A stretch of DNA of 32,245 bases from an uncultured Coriobacteriales bacterium (GCA_903789505.1 CAIFEU010000008.1:2047-34291); one strand, 5' to 3'. Counted from the first letter of the stretch, positions 23,792-31,503 are shown. The notes: generated by a model from the sequence alone, not told the origin. Numbers and translations are program-made.

Positions 23792-24615
23792 TCCCGACCC
23801 TGCCTGCCCTCCTGGCGCCCCGCGACCGCGCGCGTGCGGACGCACTGCGCAGCGAGCGCGTTGATTCGCTCGACCGGGATGTCTCCGTACTTGCCCAGCA
23901 GCCATGCCTTGTAGATTCCCACGAGCCCCCCGGCGATGAACTCGGCTGGCACCAGCAGCGACACGTCCGCGTGCCCGTCGCTGCCCATCCGGGGGCTCTT
24001 GCGCACGCGCGCCAGGATGGCGTCGTGCACGCCGTTGCTGAACGTCTCCGCGTTGCTGGATGAGAGTATCGCCCGATAGAACTTGCGGTCTCGGTCGAGG
24101 TAGGCGCCGATGTAGGCGAGGACGGGCTCGGGATTGGCGAGGAAGTCCTCGTCGAGCGTGCGGTCGACGACGGCGTACAGCTTCTCCGTCAGGATTCCGA
24201 CGACGTCGCGCAGCAGCGCGTCGATGTTCTCGTAATGGGTGTAGAAGGTCCCGCGGTTCAGGTCTGCCCGCCGGGTCACGTCGGAGACGGTGATCTTGTC
24301 GAGCTCCTTCTCCGACAGGAGGCTGACGAAGGTCTCGCGCAGCAGTCTCTCCGACCTCAGCGAGCTGCGATAGCGCTTGCGGCTGGTCGGCCGCCCGGAC
24401 CGCCGGGCGCCGGTGCGCCCGTCGCCGTCTGCGCGCGCGTCGCCCGGACGGCGCGCGTCCCCGGCGGGCTCGGGCGCGGCATCGCGCGGGACGGCTCCGC
24501 CCCTTTCCGGCACCGCGCGGGACTCGCCCCCGAGGCGCTCCGCCCCGGTCCCCATCGGGCGCCCCGCCGGGCGCGTCGTGTTCCGCTGCTCGGACTGGCC
24601 CTCTTCCGTCCCCAT
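23788..24615 (-). CDS. TetR family transcriptional regulator with long disordered N-terminus
   Basis: The core is a TetR-type repressor. The helix-turn-helix (about residues 95-135) reads LDKITVSDVTRRADLNRGTFYTHY in two overlapping pieces, with the typical TFYTHYENIDALL, followed by an all-helical ligand/dimer domain resembling the DhaS-like C-terminal group (EFIAGGLVGIYKAWLLGKYG). About 80 residues rich in Gly, Arg, Pro and Glu precede the DNA-binding domain, which is unusual. Start: GGGAGGGG touches the first ATG (24624) but is well placed for the ATG at 24615, giving 275 residues. It converges with tsaD and diverges from tatA across an AT-rich spacer with dyads, which it may bind. Confidence 0.88.
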   Translation of the reverse strand: MGTEEGQSEQRNTTRPAGRPMGTGAERLGGESRAVPERGGAVPRDAAPEPAGDARRPGDARADGDGRTGARRSGRPTSRKRYRSSLRSERLLRETFVSLLSEKELDKITVSDVTRRADLNRGTFYTHYENIDALLRDVVGILTEKLYAVVDRTLDEDFLANPEPVLAYIGAYLDRDRKFYRAILSSSNAETFSNGVHDAILARVRKSPRMGSDGHADVSLLVPAEFIAGGLVGIYKAWLLGKYGDIPVERINALAAQCVRTRAVAGRQEGRQGRD

Positions 24616-24957
24616 CCCGACCATCCCCTCCCATCGGCCCCGCGCGGGAGCCCTCGCGCGGCACTGCGCCGCAGCATGTCATCAGACGGGATTTTCCTCT
24701 ATAGCTGGCCAAAATACAACAATTTAAGGAAGTACTGTTCCATAGCTCACATAAACGGGGCATTAGGGCTGAATTTTATCCAATTTACCAGGGAATACTA
24801 TGAAGCAGTCCAGTAACGAACACACGTCGTTTATTGAACGTCAAACGAAATCAGATGCAAATACATGGAGGCCGGTCGCGACTGTCGACAATTCACCGAA
24901 CGGGGGGTCGGCGCGGCATCAGCTGGCGCGGGGCGGCCGCCGAGAGGGGAGAGGGAC
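24616..24957. promoter_or_regulatory. AT-rich divergent regulatory region between tetR and tatA
   Basis: Positions about 24678-24866 are strikingly AT-rich compared with the whole window. GGAAGTACTGTTCC (24728-24741) has inverted GGAA/TTCC arms around AGTACT. TCGTTT (24827-24832) and AAACGA (24843-24848) form an exact 6-base dyad with a 10-base spacer, overlapped by TTGA..TCAA. TACTAT (24796-24801) is a possible -10 box for tatA. On the minus strand TATAGA (around 24698-24703) is a possible -10 box for tetR. These are candidates for autoregulation by the TetR protein. Confidence 0.5.
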
Positions 24958-25146
24958 ATGAAGGTGTTCGGCATGGGGCTGCCCGAGCTGCTCATCATCC
25001 TGGTCGTGGTGCTGCTCATCTGGGGGCCCAAGAACCTGCCCAAGCTCGGGGCGATGGTCGGCCGCGGCGTGAAGAGGATCCGGAGGCGCAACGACAAGGA
25101 GCTCGAGGACTTCGACGAGGACGGAGAGTGCGTGAGCGAGGCGTGA
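24958..25146 (+). CDS. tatA: Twin-arginine translocase subunit TatA/TatE
   Basis: TatA forms the oligomeric pore-like part of the Tat system, which exports folded proteins. The 62-residue protein is a short but typical TatA. It starts MKVFGMGLPELLIIL with the helix preceded by the FGxGxPELL hinge, has the signature GPKNLPKLGAMVGRGVKRIR as an amphipathic helix, and ends in an acidic tail (ELEDFDEDGE). Trp replaces the usual Phe before GPK. The ATG has GAGAGGGGAGAGGG upstream; an in-frame upstream ATG at 24865 would add 31 unrelated residues. No tatB or tatC is adjacent. It ends seven bases before the convergent pyruvyl transferase gene. Confidence 0.93.
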   Translation: MKVFGMGLPELLIILVVVLLIWGPKNLPKLGAMVGRGVKRIRRRNDKELEDFDEDGECVSEA

Positions 25147-25149
25147 TGT

Positions 25150-25177
25150 CTCGTCAGCGCCGCAGGCGCCGGACGAG
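25150..25177. terminator. Hairpin at the tatA / pyruvyl transferase convergent junction
   Basis: CTCGTC (25150-25155) pairs with GACGAG (25172-25177) around an inner stem GCGCC/GGCGC with loop GCA. It lies just after tatA and inside the last codons of the convergent minus-strand gene, and could end tatA transcription. There is no T-run. Confidence 0.45.
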
Positions 25178-26827
25178 GTCCTTGAGTCTGCGGGGGACCC
25201 ACGTCATGAACCTGCCCACCTTCCATGCGGTGGAGCCGCGCGCCTCGTCCAGCTCGCGGCGGGCGGTGGCGAGCTGCCCGGCGAGCTCGGCACGCTGCCG
25301 CTCGGCGAGCTCAAACCGCGCCTGCAGGTCGTGGGCGGCCATCTCCGCGTACGCCTGGCTGCGCGGGTAGGAGGGGCGGGACGCCAGGTAGGGCTCGTGG
25401 CCGTCCACGACCGAGAACAGCTCGTCGAACGCCTCCTCGGCAAGCCTGCGGTTGCCGGCGACCGCCTCGGCAGTCACCTGCCTGGCGCGGGGGCCCTCGT
25501 CGAGGGCGGCGAGGACGGCGGAGGCGATCTCGTCGCTCGTGCTGCCGGGCTCCAGCAGCAGATGCTCGCGTCCCAGCTGGCGATAGACCTGTGCCACCTT
25601 GACGTTGTAGTCGATGCCCACGCACGGGACCCCCTGGGCCGAAGCGACGATGCTGCAGTGCAGTCGCATCGCCAGGCATGCCCGCGCACCGCAGATCAGC
25701 TCGACGGTCCGCGCCACGGACGCGTTCGCGACGTGCGTCGCTGCCGCCGCCCCGGCCCCCATGAGCCCGATGACGCGACGGTTCGCCCCCTCGTCCTCGG
25801 GCGCGGCATCCAAGAACAGCGCGCGCACGCGGCGCCGCTCCCACACGAGGTCGAGCGCCTGCGCGACGCGCCCCGCCAGCCCCTCGTCGGCCGACTCGTG
25901 GTCGCGCAGGGAGACCACGACGTACGCGTCCCCGTCGGGGTCGTCCCCAGGCAGCGGAGCCCCCGCGCCCGGGAGAGGCCCCTCCGGGGCGATCGAGAAG
26001 GCGAGGTCGGCCTTGCGCGTGACCAGCCCCGCGTCGACGCCGCAGGCGAGGAGCAGGTCGCGGGTGGCGTCGTCGCGAGCGACGTAGCGGGGGCGCGTCA
26101 GCGACGCGAGCCTGACGATGCGCCGTGCGTCGGGGTTCTCCAGCGGCCCCGCCCCGACTCCCAGGTAGACGACCGGGACGTGGTCGATGTAGGCGAGCTC
26201 GGTGAGGGCGGCCTGCCCCGCGATCTCCGAGTGCGGGTTGAGGAACAGGTCGACGCGACCGGCGGTGTTCGAGAACGGCCCGTCGAACATGATGCCCGCC
26301 ATCAGGATCAGCGCGCTCGCCCCGTACAGGGCGGCGTCGATGTCTGCCTTGTCGAACGGCGTCACCGAGGCGACGCCCCAGTCCCGAAGGCTGTTCTGCG
26401 GGTCGTGGCCCACCAGCGTCACGAAGCAGCCCGGGTATCTCCGGCGCAGGCGCTCGCAGATGACCGAGAAGATGAGCTCGTCGCCGAAGTTGTGCTTGCC
26501 GACGTAGCCGAAGACGACGAAGTGGCGCGGGCGGAGCTCCGCGGGGACGCCCTGGCCCTCCGGTGCCCCGAGGGTCGCGAGCACCTGCTCGCACTCCTCC
26601 TCCCCGCAGGCGACGATGTCGGGCCGAAACGTCGCGCGGAACGCGCCCAGCGCCTCGTCGTCGGGCCTGCCCTTCCCGTCGAGGATGCCGGGGACGCGCT
26701 GCGGGTCGAGCAGCTCGACGGCATGCCCCTGCCGGCGCAGCGCGCAGCATGCCGACCATAGCCCGTCGTCGCTCGCGTACGTGCAGTGACCGATGGCCAG
26801 GATGCGATGGGGACGGCAGGGCGCCAT
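25154..26827 (-). CDS. CsaB-like polysaccharide pyruvyl transferase family protein with coiled-coil tail
   Basis: The central domain fits the polysaccharide pyruvyl transferase family, whose CsaB members add ketal-pyruvate to secondary cell-wall polymers, creating the ligand for SLH domains. GYVGKHNFGDELIF (from residue 107) matches the glycine-rich N-terminal motif, and AMRLHCSIVASAQGVPCVGIDY (from about 386, written here as a motif with RLH and GVP) matches the conserved C-terminal one. Residues 1-95 form an additional domain starting ILAIGHCTYASDDGLW, which resembles the N-terminal strand of a GT-B fold but is unassigned. Residues 493-531 look like a coiled coil. The tail STAWKVGRFMTWVPRRLKD is shared with the neighbouring glycosyltransferase. 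The ATG has AAGGAG four bases upstream. It diverges from that glycosyltransferase. The exact substrate is unknown. Confidence 0.85.
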   Translation of the reverse strand: MAPCRPHRILAIGHCTYASDDGLWSACCALRRQGHAVELLDPQRVPGILDGKGRPDDEALGAFRATFRPDIVACGEEECEQVLATLGAPEGQGVPAELRPRHFVVFGYVGKHNFGDELIFSVICERLRRRYPGCFVTLVGHDPQNSLRDWGVASVTPFDKADIDAALYGASALILMAGIMFDGPFSNTAGRVDLFLNPHSEIAGQAALTELAYIDHVPVVYLGVGAGPLENPDARRIVRLASLTRPRYVARDDATRDLLLACGVDAGLVTRKADLAFSIAPEGPLPGAGAPLPGDDPDGDAYVVVSLRDHESADEGLAGRVAQALDLVWERRRVRALFLDAAPEDEGANRRVIGLMGAGAAAATHVANASVARTVELICGARACLAMRLHCSIVASAQGVPCVGIDYNVKVAQVYRQLGREHLLLEPGSTSDEIASAVLAALDEGPRARQVTAEAVAGNRRLAEEAFDELFSVVDGHEPYLASRPSYPRSQAYAEMAAHDLQARFELAERQRAELAGQLATARRELDEARGSTAWKVGRFMTWVPRRLKDLVRRLRR

Positions 26828-27144
26828 GATGCTCCTTGGGTATGCGCCGCGCCTTCGTGGCGTCGGCTCGTGACGGGATGTCGTCCGTCCAAGGGCGGTG
26901 CCCGGCGTCCCGGCGACGCACGGTGCGCCGCCGCTCGTGCCGCGGGCGCCTCGGGCGCGGCTTCGGGTGGGAAGTATGTGGAAGCAAGCTTAAACATGAT
27001 AGCCGATGGCGGGCGTGCGACGGCTATGATAGAGCGAATCGGACACGGAATCGGGCGTCTGGCGCGAATCGGTCGTCGGGCAGGGAGGGCGCCTACGCCT
27101 CCCTCCCGCGCCGCGGGCCGCCACGTGAGGCATGGGGGGTCGCA
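26828..27144. promoter_or_regulatory. Divergent promoter region between the pyruvyl transferase and glycosyltransferase genes
   Basis: These 317 bases hold no gene. The AT-rich centre contains ATGATAGCCG (26996-27005) and CGGCTATGAT (27021-27030), inverted repeats with one mismatch and a 15-base spacer. On the plus strand TATGAT (27025-27030) resembles a -10 box reading towards the glycosyltransferase. On the minus strand TATCAT (27001-26996) resembles one reading towards the pyruvyl transferase. Neither has a good -35, so an activator or shared regulator is possible. HindIII-like AAGCTT and TTAAAC lie just to the left. Confidence 0.5.
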
Positions 27145-28491
27145 ATGGCGGAAGACGTTGGGGGTCGGGACGCGGGCGAAGGTTGCGGGAAGGCCGAGTC
27201 CCGCGGCGACGAGGGCGGGCCGGAGGGCGTCGAGCTCTCGGTCGTCGTCCCCATGCACGACTCCGCGCGCTACCTCGACGACCTCATCGACATCCTGCTC
27301 GACCAGGGGTTCCCGCTCGTCGCGCCTGCCGTCAGCGCCAGCGGTCCCTGCCCGGAGCCGGCGGAAGCCTCCCCGTCGGGAGCCCCCTCGGGGGAGGGTC
27401 CCGCGCCTTCCGGGCGGTGTCGCTACGAGGTCATCTTCGTCGATGACGCCTCCGCCGACGAGAGCGCGCGGATCGTCGCCCGCGCTGCCGCCCTGCACCC
27501 CGAGGTGCGCCTCATACGCAGGGAGCGGAACGGCGGGGCGGGTGCGGCGCGAAACGCCGGCATGGACGCCGCACGCGGGGAGTACCTGTACTTCGTGGAC
27601 TCCGACGACTGGGTCGAGCGCGGCTGCCTCAGGGGGCTGTGCGAGCGCATGGAGTCCGAGGGTCTGGACATGCTGCAGTTCTCGGGCGACGTCCTGTACC
27701 AGGACGAGGCGGCGCGCGAGCTGAACCCGATTGACCCCGCCTACCTGACGCGCACGCAGGCGCCGGGCGTGCGATCGGGGCGCGAGCTGCTGATACAGCA
27801 GGTCAACGAGGTCAAGTTCTGCGTGCAGCCCTGCGTGCTGATGACGCGCACCTCCTTCGTGCGGGCCCATGCCGACATTCGCTTCCCCGAGGGCATCATC
27901 AACGAGGACAACGTGTTCGTGATGGCCGCGATCATCCATGCGGCCAGGGTCGACGTCGACCCCGCCGTCTACTACCACCATCGGGTCTACGCCTCCTCGG
28001 TCACCTCGCGCTCAGACCACGGCCTGGCGCGCCACGACTCCCACGCGCACATCTCCGACGTCACGCGCGGGTATGCCTACGCCGCCCACGAGCGGGGGGA
28101 CTCCGAGCTGGAACGCGTCCTGTGCGGGCTCGACTACTACTTCACCCAGGTGGCGACCGACGCGCTGTGCGAGGCCTCGCCGGACCTGGCGCGCAGCTTC
28201 GAGCTGACCTACCCCACGTTCACGGCGCTGGTCAACGAGCGTTCGTTCTACCTGCCGCTGTGCGAGGGGCGCCACCGGATCGAGGGCCTCGAGGGCGAGG
28301 GCGCTCGCCTGCGGGGGGAGGTGGGCCGGCTGCAGGGCGAGCTCGCGGACTCCTCCGCCAGATGCGAAGAGCTCGGGGGGCGCATCGACGAGGTGTACCG
28401 GTCCCACACCTGGCGCGCCGGCCGCGCGCTCGTCTGGCTCCCCGGCAAGGTCAAGGCGCTCGTGTGCCGCCTGCGCGCGCGGCGCGGCTGA
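27145..28491 (+). CDS. Glycosyltransferase family 2 protein
   Basis: This is a GT-A glycosyltransferase, probably building a wall or surface polysaccharide at the inner membrane face. The family start is LSVVVPMHDSARYLDDLIDILLDQ, shown as VVVPMHDSARYL. Then come VIFVDDASADES, RNGGAGAARNAGMDAARGEYL, abbreviated GGAGAARNAGM, and the metal-binding DSDDW. A Pro/Ser/Gly-rich insertion of about 35 residues separates the first helix (ILLDQGF) from VIFVDDAS, where normal members have only a few residues. C-terminal residues about 375-415 look like a coiled coil, followed by SHTWRAGRALVWLPGKVK, closely similar to the tail of the divergent pyruvyl transferase-like protein. The ATG at 27145 has GGGGGG six bases upstream; the open frame runs further upstream without family similarity. 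The 448-residue length includes the insertion and tail. Confidence 0.9.
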   Translation: MAEDVGGRDAGEGCGKAESRGDEGGPEGVELSVVVPMHDSARYLDDLIDILLDQGFPLVAPAVSASGPCPEPAEASPSGAPSGEGPAPSGRCRYEVIFVDDASADESARIVARAAALHPEVRLIRRERNGGAGAARNAGMDAARGEYLYFVDSDDWVERGCLRGLCERMESEGLDMLQFSGDVLYQDEAARELNPIDPAYLTRTQAPGVRSGRELLIQQVNEVKFCVQPCVLMTRTSFVRAHADIRFPEGIINEDNVFVMAAIIHAARVDVDPAVYYHHRVYASSVTSRSDHGLARHDSHAHISDVTRGYAYAAHERGDSELERVLCGLDYYFTQVATDALCEASPDLARSFELTYPTFTALVNERSFYLPLCEGRHRIEGLEGEGARLRGEVGRLQGELADSSARCEELGGRIDEVYRSHTWRAGRALVWLPGKVKALVCRLRARRG

Positions 28492-28564
28492 GGGCGGGGG
28501 CTGCCGTCCGATTCGAACGCCGCCTCGTGCCTGCTGCCCCGCGCGCCGTCGGCGGATGCCGCCG

Positions 28565-28592
28565 TTGCGACCCCGCGGGAAGCGCATATAAT
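28565..28592 (+). promoter_or_regulatory. Promoter of the SLH-domain amidase gene
   Basis: TTGCGA (28565-28570) and a consensus TATAAT (28587-28592) are separated by 16 bases. The start of transcription is expected near 28599, about 90 bases before the ATG. This is the best match to a vegetative promoter in the window. Confidence 0.8.
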
Positions 28593-28687
28593 CTTTCGTT
28601 CGGCGCGTCCACGCGCTTCGCACCGCCGCGCCCGGCGCGGGCGACACCCGCACCCGATGGCAACCCATGGCTGAAAGGCTGGTCCCC

Positions 28688-30946
28688 ATGAAACGGTCAG
28701 ATTCGCGCGAACGCCGCCCGCGGCGCCTCGCGTCCCTTGCGTGCGCGGCGCTCGCCGCACTCGCGCTCTCCCTCGCGTGCGTCACGACCGGGCCCGTCCC
28801 GGGCGCCCTCGCCCAGGAGGGCGCCCTTCCCGCGGCGAGCGCGTCGCAGGAACAGCCGACCCCCTCCTCGGGCCAGTCCACCGACGCCGCGCCCTCCGAC
28901 GGCGTCGATCAGGTCGCCGATGGCGTCGACCGGGCGGTCGCGGGCGCCGGCGATCCCGCCGCTGGCGCCTCCGCCGCCGCGGGCGACGCGGACGCCTCCG
29001 GTTCGCCCTCCGGCTCCGACGCGGCGGCGACCTCCTCGGGCGAAGCCGCCGATGCCGCCTCTGTCGCGTCTGCCGTCTCCGCAGGCGAGGACCAGGGGGA
29101 GGGGGGCTCGCAGGCCCAGGACGCGGCTGCACAGGCGCCCGCCGTCGGCCTGGTCTACGTCGAGTCCTCCTCGGTCGAGCCCGGCGCGACCCAGACCGTC
29201 GCCGTCCTGTTCGACGGCGAGCCCGAGCTGGCTGGCGCCACGCTGGACGTGGCGTTCCCCGACGGGTCCGTCCGGACCTTCGACGCGTCGCGGCTCGCCG
29301 ACGGCGCCGCGGGGTTCACGTTCGCCGTCCCCGACGCCGGCACGTACTCGATCGTCGCCGGGACGGTCACGCTTCAGGGCTCGAGCCAGGCGCTCCCCAT
29401 CGACCTCACCGGGGAACAGACGGGTGAGGCATGCACGTTCGAGGCGGGCTCCTCCGATGGGACGGGCGCTTCCGCCCAGGCGGTGTCGCTGCTCGCGTTG
29501 AGCGCCGCGTCGGGCGACGCCTCCTCCGAGGCGACGACGACCGCGAGCACGCAGGACGCCTCCGGCAACGAGGTCAGCACCGACTCCATAGCCGACGCGA
29601 TCGGCACCTCGCTCGCGGCGACCGCGCTCTCGACGAGCCTGGCGAGCGCCGACTCGACCGGCTCGAGCGGAAAGATCGTCATCGTCATCGACCCCGGCCA
29701 CGGCGGCATCGACCCCGGCGCGTCAGACAACGGGCTGGTCGAGTCCGACCTCAACTGGAAGATCTCGATGGCGTGCAAGGCGAGGCTCGAGGAGGACCCC
29801 CGCTTCGAGGTCATCCTCACGCGCGGCGAGAACGAATGCCCCTCGATTCGCGAGCGCGCCCAGGTCGCGATCGACAACGACGCCGACCTGCTGCTGTGCC
29901 TGCACAACAACGAGGCGGAGAGCTCATCTGCCAGCGGCTGCATGGTCTTCTATCCCAACGAGACCAGCACGTGGTATCGCGACCAGACCTACGCCGTCGG
30001 CGTCGACGTCGCCCAGAGGATCGAGGACAAGCTCGAGGCGCTCGGTCTCAACGGCAACGGCATCAAGACCCGCCTGATCTACGGCGAGGAGGGATACCTG
30101 TACCCGGATGGCACCGGGGTGAGCGACTACTACGGCATCATCCGCTACGCCCGCCAGGCGGGCGTCCCCGCGGTGCTGGTCGAGCACGCGTTCATGAGCA
30201 ACCCCGGCGATTCCGCCCTGCTGTCCGACGACTCCTTCCTGACGAGCCTCGGCGTCGCCGACGCCGAGGCGGTCATCGAGTACTACTCCAGCGTCGACAG
30301 CTGGAGGGACGTCGGCGCTTCGGACTGGTATGTGGTCGAGGGCGTCGAGGACGGGCAGGGGTACTTCCAGTACGCGGTGAGCCACGGCATCGTGACCGGC
30401 GACACCGACGCGCAGGGCAACCCCACCCACTACTTCCGCCCGCTCGACGCGGTGACCCGCGAGCAGGCGATCACGATGCTGTACCGCATCGCCAACCCGG
30501 ACTCGCAGGCGACCACCGACCCCAGCCAGTACCTCGCCGACACCGACTTCACCGACGACTCCGCCTACGCCTACTCCAACGCCGCGATTCAGTGGGGCAA
30601 GGACAACGGCATCCTCACGGGCGACACCGACGCCGCCGGCAACCCGGTCGGGACGTTCCGCCCGACCGAGTCCGTCACGCGCGAGGAGCTCGCCGCCATG
30701 GTGACGCGCTTCGCCGAATGGAAGGGTGTCTCGGTCGCCGCCGACACGTCCCTGCTCTCGAGCTTCCCCGACGCGGCGGACGTCTCCGGCTTCGCGCGGT
30801 CGAGCATGGCGTGGTGCGTCGCGAACGGGCTGATCACCGGTGACCGCGCCTGGGACCCGGCGCACCTCGACCCGCAGGGGGAGGCGCAGCGCTGCCAGGC
30901 GGTCAAGATTCTGACGGTCCTGTCGCGCGACGTGCTGGGCAACTGA
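28688..30946 (+). CDS. Secreted N-acetylmuramoyl-L-alanine amidase with three SLH repeats
   Basis: This 752-residue exported enzyme should cleave the bond between MurNAc and the stem peptide. It starts with a basic region and hydrophobic signal peptide (LASLACAALAALALSLA), then about 110 Ala/Ser/Asp-rich disordered residues and a small beta-rich region (about 140-240). The Amidase_3 domain runs from about 329 to 535, with zinc ligands His338 (DPGHGG), Glu352 and His406 (CLHNN) and the catalytic Glu499 (LVEHAFMSN). Three SLH-type repeats fill 539-752: YAVSHGIVTGD, WGKDNGILTGDTD and WCVANGLITGD, each followed by FRP or similar plus VTREQ/VTREE. SLH domains bind pyruvylated wall polymer, and a pyruvyl transferase-like gene lies two genes away. 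The ATG at 28688 has GAAAGG ten bases upstream; an in-frame ATG at 28667 has none. Confidence 0.93.
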   Translation: MKRSDSRERRPRRLASLACAALAALALSLACVTTGPVPGALAQEGALPAASASQEQPTPSSGQSTDAAPSDGVDQVADGVDRAVAGAGDPAAGASAAAGDADASGSPSGSDAAATSSGEAADAASVASAVSAGEDQGEGGSQAQDAAAQAPAVGLVYVESSSVEPGATQTVAVLFDGEPELAGATLDVAFPDGSVRTFDASRLADGAAGFTFAVPDAGTYSIVAGTVTLQGSSQALPIDLTGEQTGEACTFEAGSSDGTGASAQAVSLLALSAASGDASSEATTTASTQDASGNEVSTDSIADAIGTSLAATALSTSLASADSTGSSGKIVIVIDPGHGGIDPGASDNGLVESDLNWKISMACKARLEEDPRFEVILTRGENECPSIRERAQVAIDNDADLLLCLHNNEAESSSASGCMVFYPNETSTWYRDQTYAVGVDVAQRIEDKLEALGLNGNGIKTRLIYGEEGYLYPDGTGVSDYYGIIRYARQAGVPAVLVEHAFMSNPGDSALLSDDSFLTSLGVADAEAVIEYYSSVDSWRDVGASDWYVVEGVEDGQGYFQYAVSHGIVTGDTDAQGNPTHYFRPLDAVTREQAITMLYRIANPDSQATTDPSQYLADTDFTDDSAYAYSNAAIQWGKDNGILTGDTDAAGNPVGTFRPTESVTREELAAMVTRFAEWKGVSVAADTSLLSSFPDAADVSGFARSSMAWCVANGLITGDRAWDPAHLDPQGEAQRCQAVKILTVLSRDVLGN

Positions 30947-30957
30947 GCGTGGTGATG

Positions 30958-30993
30958 CGGCGGGGGCGGGCGCGCCCCCGCCGTTTTGTCTTT
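30958..30993 (+). terminator. Rho-independent terminator of the amidase gene
   Basis: CGGCGGGGGCG (30958-30968) pairs exactly with CGCCCCCGCCG (30973-30983), with a four-base loop, followed by TTTTGTCTTT. It begins 12 bases after the stop codon. Confidence 0.93.
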
Positions 30994-31009
30994 CAATCCT
31001 CCCTTGGCC

Positions 31010-31102
31010 GGTCGACGATGTCGACCACCCATCCCCATGATGAAATTATCTAAGCAGAGGAATATTAGATTTTTTCATCCGCCCGAGAATAACTCCCGGG
31101 AG
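31010..31102 (+). promoter_or_regulatory. Dyad-rich control region upstream of groES, without a CIRCE element
   Basis: Three inverted repeats lie between the amidase terminator and groES. GGTCGAC-GAT-GTCGACC is at 31010-31026. GATGAAATTATCTAA (31039-31053) and TTAGATTTTTTCATC (31065-31079) match at 13 of 15 positions with an 11-base spacer, in an AT-rich patch. CTCCCGGGAG is at 31093-31102. None matches CIRCE (TTAGCACTC with its inverted copy) or the HspR site. The promoter is probably in or next to the AT-rich dyad (TATTAG or TTATCT as -10), but I cannot fix it. Confidence 0.55.
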
Positions 31103-31212
31103 GTTGGGTAGATTACCCGTTGTCAAACAAGGGTCCCCGTGCGCGCCACGTGCTGCCGTGCGGGGGCGAGGCCCCTCGGACGGGGGCCGCTCATCTTAGG
31201 AGGCAGAGTCAT

Positions 31213-31503
31213 ATGCAGTTGAGGCCGCTGGGTGATCGCGTCCTGATCAAGCCTGACGAGGCGGAGGAGAAGACCGCATCGGGTCTGTACATCTCCAAGG
31301 GCGCCCAGGAGAAGCCGCAGCGCGGCACCGTCGTCGCGGTGGGCGCGGGCAAGCTCGACGACGACGGCGATCGCATCCCCGTGGACGTCAAGGAGGGCGA
31401 CGTCGTCATCTACGGCAAGTACGGCGGCAACGAGGTCAAGATCGACGGCGAGACCTATCTGCTGATGCGCGACTCCGACATCTACGCGATCGTCGAGCAG
31501 TAG
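31213..31503 (+). CDS. groES: Co-chaperonin GroES
   Basis: GroES is the heptameric lid of the GroEL chamber. The 96-residue protein is canonical: LRPLGDRVLIKPDEAEEKTASGLYI at the start, shown by GDRVLIKPDEAEEKTASG with the mobile loop, then GTVVAVGAGKLDDDG, VKEGDVVIYGKYGGNEVK and the end SDIYAIVEQ. The ATG has AGGAGG nine bases upstream; the longer open frame from 31120 is not supported. It is 136 bases before groEL, a larger gap than in many groESL operons. Confidence 0.98.
   Translation: MQLRPLGDRVLIKPDEAEEKTASGLYISKGAQEKPQRGTVVAVGAGKLDDDGDRIPVDVKEGDVVIYGKYGGNEVKIDGETYLLMRDSDIYAIVEQ

Noticed and set aside
24676-24816. A 46-codon open frame in the AT-rich spacer (MSSDGIFLYSW... start).
   Set aside because: No ribosome-binding site, composition unlike all neighbouring genes, and it lies across the candidate divergent promoters. 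It reads like chance coding in AT-rich DNA.
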